DNA from: Candidatus Eiseniibacteriota bacterium
GTDB lineage: Bacteria; JAFGKV01
Assembly: GCA_025453925.1 (NCBI GenBank)
Contig: JALOPK010000228.1
Coordinates: forward strand, 1 to 10,028
Direction of reading: 5' to 3'
Length of the DNA stretch: 10,028 nucleotides
This document shows positions 6,794-10,028 of the stretch, piece by piece; positions within the stretch are counted from its first letter, which is position 1, and the number at the start of each line of letters is the position of its first letter. A program made the translations under genes and the position numbers. A model generated the notes under the pieces. The model was not told where the DNA came from, did not search any database, and saw nothing but the letters and a program-made list of their open reading frames with translations.

Positions 6794-7444
6794 TCACGGC
6801 GAGTCCTTTGGGATGAAGAGCCCCGCGGGATCGGCCACGGAAAAGCACGCCCGCATCAGATCGGGGTCTGCGGGAACGCAGGCGGCGGCCTCGCGGGCGT
6901 GCAGGACCTGCGTATGGGGGAGGGCAGTCAGGAAGTCTCCGATGTACTCCAGATCCTCGTCGCCGGCCATCCAGCCGCGCGGGTCGAATCGGGCGAGCGA
7001 GACCGGTCGTGAGTAGGCCCGCAGCGACTTGAGGCCACGGATGTTGAAGTACATCTCGAAATAGGACATGACCAGTTCCCTGAGGGTTCGATACAGGGGT
7101 TCGCGATACCGGAGCATGGTAGTGTTCGACTTCGCGATCGCTCCCCATTTCCCGTTGACGCGGAACGGCGCGATCACGTGGTCGTCGTCTTGTTCCGCGC
7201 GCAGGTCCATCACCAGCGGGGGGTGCCCGGCGAGTCGGAGCATTGCGGCCGCAAAGTAAGCTCCCTCAGCGCAATGGGCGGATGCGCGGCGGATCACGCA
7301 GTACGGGGAATGGCACGCATGATGGGTGGAGTACGGGGTCTGGTTCAGAAAGACCTGTATGTCCGCCGGGCTGCAGAACCTCTCCGCGAAGACCCGAAGC
7401 TCGGCGGTTCTCCGCTCGACTGTCTGACGCATCGCCATGGTCAT
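6794..7444 (-). CDS. Transglutaminase-like (papain-fold) protein with altered triad
   Basis: The protein has 216 residues and no signal peptide or membrane segment, so it is probably cytoplasmic. Residues 57-73 (HCAEGAYFAAAMLRLAG) match the nucleophile helix of transglutaminase-like/papain-fold domains, with Cys58 as the likely nucleophile. His89 lies in a following strand (DDDHVIAPF), as the family's His does. The third residue is usually Asp shortly after the Trp of the next strand. Here the segment reads KWGAIAKSN (99-107), with no Asp, so Ser106 or Asn107 might replace it or the triad may be incomplete. A conserved-looking helical part follows (REPLYRTLRELVMSYFEMYFN, about 114-134). Extra cysteines at 24, 44 and 49 are notable. 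Three in-frame ATGs are possible (7444, 7438, 7432). I chose the first because CAGGA (7456-7452) lies 7 bases before it. The substrate and role are unknown. It could be a protease, an amidase or a non-catalytic relative. Confidence 0.78.
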   Translation of the reverse strand: MTMAMRQTVERRTAELRVFAERFCSPADIQVFLNQTPYSTHHACHSPYCVIRRASAHCAEGAYFAAAMLRLAGHPPLVMDLRAEQDDDHVIAPFRVNGKWGAIAKSNTTMLRYREPLYRTLRELVMSYFEMYFNIRGLKSLRAYSRPVSLARFDPRGWMAGDEDLEYIGDFLTALPHTQVLHAREAAACVPADPDLMRACFSVADPAGLFIPKDSP

Positions 7445-7719
7445 GCTGGTGTCCTGCCGGAAAAGGGGGAGGGCCGACGTCGGTGTGATGCGGGCCCAAT
7501 ATGGCGCGCCTCCCGCCTCCGCGCAGCGGCGGCACCACTGATTCCTGAACGATTCCCGGTACTGCGGGTGCCGGGCTCGTCATCCATCCGGGGGACCGTC
7601 ATCACGATGACAATGACGTGGATGGCCTGGAGAATCGCGGAGGATGCCGCGGGAGCGGAGGGCGGGTGCGGAGGCGGGCGCCAGCCCTGGGTGCGCAACG
7701 GGACGCCCGGTGGGGACTC

Positions 7720-7748
7720 TTGCCGGAGGAAGCACCGAGCGCTACCTT
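7720..7748 (+). promoter_or_regulatory. Candidate promoter for the PpiD-like gene
   Basis: TTGCCG (7720-7725) is followed after 17 bases by TACCTT (7743-7748). The -35 matches 4 of 6 and the -10 only 3 of 6 sigma70 positions. It resembles the TTGCCG-N16-TATCTT site ahead of the small lipoprotein gene. A start near 7755 would give a leader of about 70 bases. The -10 overlaps the inverted repeat at 7744-7755. This is a weak candidate. Confidence 0.28.
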
Positions 7749-7755
7749 GAAAGGT
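7744..7755. promoter_or_regulatory. Inverted repeat ACCTTGAAAGGT, possible operator
   Basis: ACCTT (7744-7748) and AAGGT (7751-7755) form a perfect 5-base dyad around a 2-base centre. It overlaps the candidate -10 box of the PpiD-like gene, a usual place for a repressor site. At 10 matched bases chance cannot be excluded. Confidence 0.28.
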
Positions 7756-7760
7756 TTGCG

Positions 7761-7776
7761 TTGGTCAGAAGACCAA
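7761..7776 (+). promoter_or_regulatory. Inverted repeat TTGGTC-AGAA-GACCAA in the PpiD-like leader
   Basis: TTGGTC (7761-7766) and GACCAA (7771-7776) are perfect inverted copies around AGAA. The centre is 55 bases before the start codon. It could be a dimer-binding operator at the DNA level or a 6-pair tetraloop hairpin in the mRNA leader. It follows the 7744-7755 dyad by only 5 bases, which makes a regulatory role more plausible than for either alone. Confidence 0.35.
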
Positions 7777-7811
7777 GAGCCTTCCCTGGGGGTCGGTGCG
7801 CCCGCGAACAC

Positions 7812-7816
7812 AGGAG
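7812..7816 (+). promoter_or_regulatory. Ribosome binding site that decides the PpiD-like start
   Basis: AGGAG at 7812-7816 lies 7 bases before the ATG at 7824. It supports that start over the upstream in-frame ATG at 7644, which would add 60 unsupported residues ahead of the membrane anchor. Confidence 0.7.
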
Positions 7817-7823
7817 ACACTGC

Positions 7824-9965
7824 ATGCTCAAGATGATGAGAGAGAACACCAAGGTGGTGCTGTGGATTGTTCTCGTCGGCTTTCTTGGTGGTTTCGTCGT
7901 GATTGCGTTAGGCACCGGGGTGCGCGGATGCGGGGACCTGGTGCGAAGTTTCGGCATCAAGATCGACGCGCGGGAACCCAATGTGGTGGGCGTGGTGAAT
8001 GGAGTTTCCATCACGTTCGAGCAGTTCCAGCGCGAGTATGCTGACCAGAGGGAGCGGGAGCAGGCGCGCGTGGGTGACGCGTTCAACGAAGACGACCGAA
8101 CCCGCCAGTCGCTTCGCGATCGCGCATGGCAGACAATGGTGCAGCGCATCGTGGTGTCCGGCGAGGCCGAGCGTCGCGGCTTCAGGGCGACCACACGGGA
8201 AATCGCGGAGGTCATCGTCAGCAATCCCCCGCAATGGATCCGGGAGCATCCCAGCGTGCAGACCGATGGCGCATTCGACATGCAGAAGTACCTTCAGGTC
8301 CTGCAGTCGCCCCAGGGGCCGGCCCGCATGCTGGAAGCGACCTACGGCGAGCTGCTGCCGATGCAGAAGCTCGAACAGAGCGTGATCATGAGCGGGCGGG
8401 TGACCTCGCTGGAGCGGCAGCGGGAGATCGATGCCCTGATGTCTCGCGTCGGCGCCACATTCCTTACGCTCCGTGACTACCACTTCCGGAATCCATCCGA
8501 TGACGACCGTGTCCGGACCAGGGCTCTGGCGAGCGATCTTGCCGCGAGGGCTGGCAGCCCGTCGGACTTCGCCCGTCTTGCCCGCGACTACTCGTTCGGC
8601 CCCAAGGCAGAGGACGGAGGGCGAATCGGGAAGGTGTTCCGGGGGACTCGCGGTGCCGATGTGGACAGCATCATCTTCGCGATCCCCGTGGGCACGGCAT
8701 CGGGGCCACTGGAGGTCGGCAATTCGTGGTACCTCTTCCTCGTCCACGAACGGGGCACAGAGAACGGGCAAGACTGGGCCGACATCTCGCAGATCGTGCT
8801 CAATGTGACGAGAGCCGTGGATGAGCAAGCCCTGAAGGCCTACTTCAGGGAGCATCGGGGAGACTACACCAACCCGCCACGTGCCCAGGTCATGATCGCT
8901 CGACTCCCCAAGAAGCCGTCCGCCGCGGACGAGACGGAGATCCTCGGGGAGATCACGGCCATTCGTGAGGAGATCGAGCACGGTGCTGCGTTCGAGGATC
9001 TTGCGAGAGTGGAATCGCAGGATGAAGGCACCGCGTCGAGGGGCGGCAACCTTGGCGAATTCGGCCGGGGGAGGATGGTCCCCGAGTTCGATGAGGTGGC
9101 GTTTGCGCTGGCGCCGGGCACGGTTAGCCAGCCCGTCCGCACCCAGTTCGGATGGCACCTGATTCGGGTGGATTCGATCATCAAAGGAACGGAGCCGACG
9201 GTGCGCGCCAGTCACATCCTCCTCAAGCTGGAGCCGGGGAGGGCCACACTCGACAGCCTGCAGGAGATCATGGAGAGCGTTGTCGAGCGCGCCCGCACGC
9301 TGGACCTCAAGAGGGCAGCGGAAGAAGACAGCATTGATGTCTCGGAATCGGCGCTCTTTCCAAAGGGGGCCCATGTCCCCGGCGTCGGCCAGATACCTGC
9401 CGGAGCCGCATGGGTTTTCAGAAGTTCCCCGGGTGACGTCAGCAACGTGTTCGAAACGGAGACAGATTTCGTCGTGTTCCAGACAGTGCAGGTCCTCGAA
9501 GAGCGGGAGGCCGACCTCGCCGAGGTCCGTGGCCGCGTGATGATGGCCTTCCTCAAGGAACACAGCGCCGCTCTCGCTGACAGTCACATGACTGAAGTGT
9601 CGCGGCGCATCGCCGCGGGCGAATCCTTCGAAGTCGCCGCGGAACGTGACAGTCTGCTGGAGGTGCTCAGGGATGTCCGCTTCGGCCGGAAGGACTACGC
9701 ATCCGGCGTCGGGCGAGACGTGGAGGCCGCAGGGGCGCCCTTCGGCCTTCTCGATGGCGCGTCCGCAGGCCCTGTCCGGGGTTCACAGGCCGTGATGATC
9801 GCGCGGAGGGACACCAGTTGGGTGGAGGCCGGGGCCGATACCACCGGCCTGGATCGCCGTCTTGAGAACGAGGCCGCGCAACGCACGTATGGCGCCTGGC
9901 TGGACTGGATTATCGATCGGGCTCCAATCCTGGACTATCGAGAAGACTTCTTCGGGCTGTCCTGA
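7824..9965 (+). CDS. PpiD/SurA-like parvulin-type peptidyl-prolyl isomerase, membrane-anchored periplasmic chaperone
   Basis: The protein has 713 residues from the ATG at 7824, which has a well-placed AGGAG. A short basic N-terminus precedes one membrane segment (about 11-31), as in PpiD, so the bulk should be periplasmic. A SurA_N-like chaperone region starts with VVGVVNG (54-60) and runs through helices to about 200. Three parvulin-like modules seem to follow. The first (about 205-310) is degenerate and has FARLARDYSFG (249-259). The second (about 354-450) is canonical, with GGNLGEFGRGRMVPEF (407-422) and FGWHLIRV with His445. The third (about 460-555) begins VRASHILLK but lacks the GG-LG motif. 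A helical C-terminal region (560-713) follows. E. coli PpiD (623 residues) has one parvulin domain, so this protein is longer and more repetitive. PpiD/SurA proteins help outer-membrane and secreted proteins fold; isomerase activity is most likely in module two. The symbol ppiD is only a near relative, so I leave it blank. Confidence 0.88.
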   Translation: MLKMMRENTKVVLWIVLVGFLGGFVVIALGTGVRGCGDLVRSFGIKIDAREPNVVGVVNGVSITFEQFQREYADQREREQARVGDAFNEDDRTRQSLRDRAWQTMVQRIVVSGEAERRGFRATTREIAEVIVSNPPQWIREHPSVQTDGAFDMQKYLQVLQSPQGPARMLEATYGELLPMQKLEQSVIMSGRVTSLERQREIDALMSRVGATFLTLRDYHFRNPSDDDRVRTRALASDLAARAGSPSDFARLARDYSFGPKAEDGGRIGKVFRGTRGADVDSIIFAIPVGTASGPLEVGNSWYLFLVHERGTENGQDWADISQIVLNVTRAVDEQALKAYFREHRGDYTNPPRAQVMIARLPKKPSAADETEILGEITAIREEIEHGAAFEDLARVESQDEGTASRGGNLGEFGRGRMVPEFDEVAFALAPGTVSQPVRTQFGWHLIRVDSIIKGTEPTVRASHILLKLEPGRATLDSLQEIMESVVERARTLDLKRAAEEDSIDVSESALFPKGAHVPGVGQIPAGAAWVFRSSPGDVSNVFETETDFVVFQTVQVLEEREADLAEVRGRVMMAFLKEHSAALADSHMTEVSRRIAAGESFEVAAERDSLLEVLRDVRFGRKDYASGVGRDVEAAGAPFGLLDGASAGPVRGSQAVMIARRDTSWVEAGADTTGLDRRLENEAAQRTYGAWLDWIIDRAPILDYREDFFGLS

Positions 9966-9972
9966 GCGGCCG

Positions 9973-10000
9973 GGTGTGCGCCTCGCGGGGCGCACATCTG
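9973..10000 (+). terminator. Strong hairpin after the PpiD-like gene
   Basis: TGTGCGCC (9976-9983) and GGCGCACA (9990-9997) pair perfectly around a 6-base loop. The stem extends by three more pairs outward (9973-9975 with 9998-10000, two of them G-U). It starts 7 bases after the TGA stop, the expected place for a terminator. There is no T-run after it, as for the other hairpins in this window, so termination would be of the T-poor type or assisted by Rho. The remaining 28 bases to the window end show nothing recognisable. Confidence 0.5.
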
Positions 10001-10028
10001 AGGTGCGGGGCCTCCGACGATCGGTTGG

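Larger units (their letters stand above)
7445..7823. other. Divergent intergenic region between transglutaminase-like and PpiD-like genes
   Basis: These 379 bases lie between two divergent starts and must hold the promoters of at least the right-hand gene. I see a promoter-like pair (7720-7748), two inverted repeats (7744-7755 and 7761-7776) and the ribosome binding site (7812-7816), all serving the plus strand. For the minus-strand gene there is only a CAGGA site (7452-7456) and a weak CATATT (7503-7498) without a fitting -35. A plus-strand frame runs open from 7644 into the PpiD-like gene, but the encoded residues are low-complexity (Arg/Gly/Ala-rich) and precede a good membrane anchor. I treat it as non-coding. 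Confidence 0.6.

Noticed and set aside
7644-7823. 60-residue N-terminal extension of the PpiD-like protein from the ATG at 7644
   Set aside because: The extension is low-complexity and would precede the membrane anchor. AGGAG is well placed for the ATG at 7824, and inverted repeats typical of regulatory DNA lie in the stretch.
7908-9587. Long minus-strand open frame opposite the PpiD-like gene
   Set aside because: Long antisense frames are expected in GC-rich genes. Its translation is rich in His, Arg and Leu with no recognisable domain, and it conflicts with the clear parvulin motifs on the plus strand.
1-10028. RNA genes, CRISPR arrays, insertion sequences and attachment sites
   Set aside because: I saw no tRNA-like cloverleaf, no regularly spaced repeats, no transposase or integrase motifs, and no terminal inverted repeats.

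Overview
The window is GC-rich and densely coding, at roughly 86% of bases, with five genes I can support. I see no RNA gene, mobile element or CRISPR array. The best guide to the organism is the first gene. It encodes a secreted gingipain-type (family C25) cysteine peptidase that ends in a FlgD-like / type-A sorting domain of the kind used by type IX secretion. Together with the high GC content and the lipoprotein-rich neighbourhood, this suggests an uncultured member of the FCB-related candidate phyla (Eisenbacteria, Latescibacterota or Krumholzibacteriota type) rather than a typical AT-rich Bacteroidetes. The phylum is an inference. The Gram-negative, outer-membrane character is better supported, by the lipoproteins, the PpiD-type periplasmic chaperone and the sorting domain.

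Layout. 1-386 is apparently non-coding and contains one bulged hairpin. 387-4835 (+) is the 1482-residue C25 peptidase: signal peptide, propeptide, catalytic domain with a His459/Cys492 pair, a series of beta-sandwich modules, and the sorting domain. 4836-5033 carries a strong GC-rich hairpin. 5034-5870 (+) is a small SUMF1/FGE-fold protein with a lipoprotein-like N-terminus; it keeps only one of the two catalytic cysteines of true formylglycine-generating enzymes. 6049-6588 (-) is a small lipoprotein of unknown function with a GTG start and a perfect Shine-Dalgarno sequence. 6794-7444 (-) is a transglutaminase-like (papain-fold) protein. 7445-7823 is a divergent intergenic region with two inverted repeats just ahead of the last gene. 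7824-9965 (+) is a PpiD/SurA-like membrane-anchored parvulin-type folding factor with apparently three tandem rotamase-like modules. A strong hairpin follows it.

How the genes may work together. Most of the products are predicted to act in or beyond the cell envelope: a secreted multidomain protease, two likely lipoproteins and a periplasmic folding chaperone. The chaperone could plausibly help fold large beta-rich exported proteins such as the peptidase, but it has its own divergent control region and is probably a housekeeping gene. The SUMF1-fold protein lies directly downstream of the peptidase. SUMF1-fold lipoproteins (GldJ, GldK/PorK) are known type IX secretion parts, so a functional link is possible. 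It is unproven, and the protein is shorter than those components. No single novel multigene system is evident. The most interesting points are the nested domain architecture of the peptidase, the altered active-site residues in the SUMF1 and transglutaminase-like proteins, and the triplicated parvulin modules.
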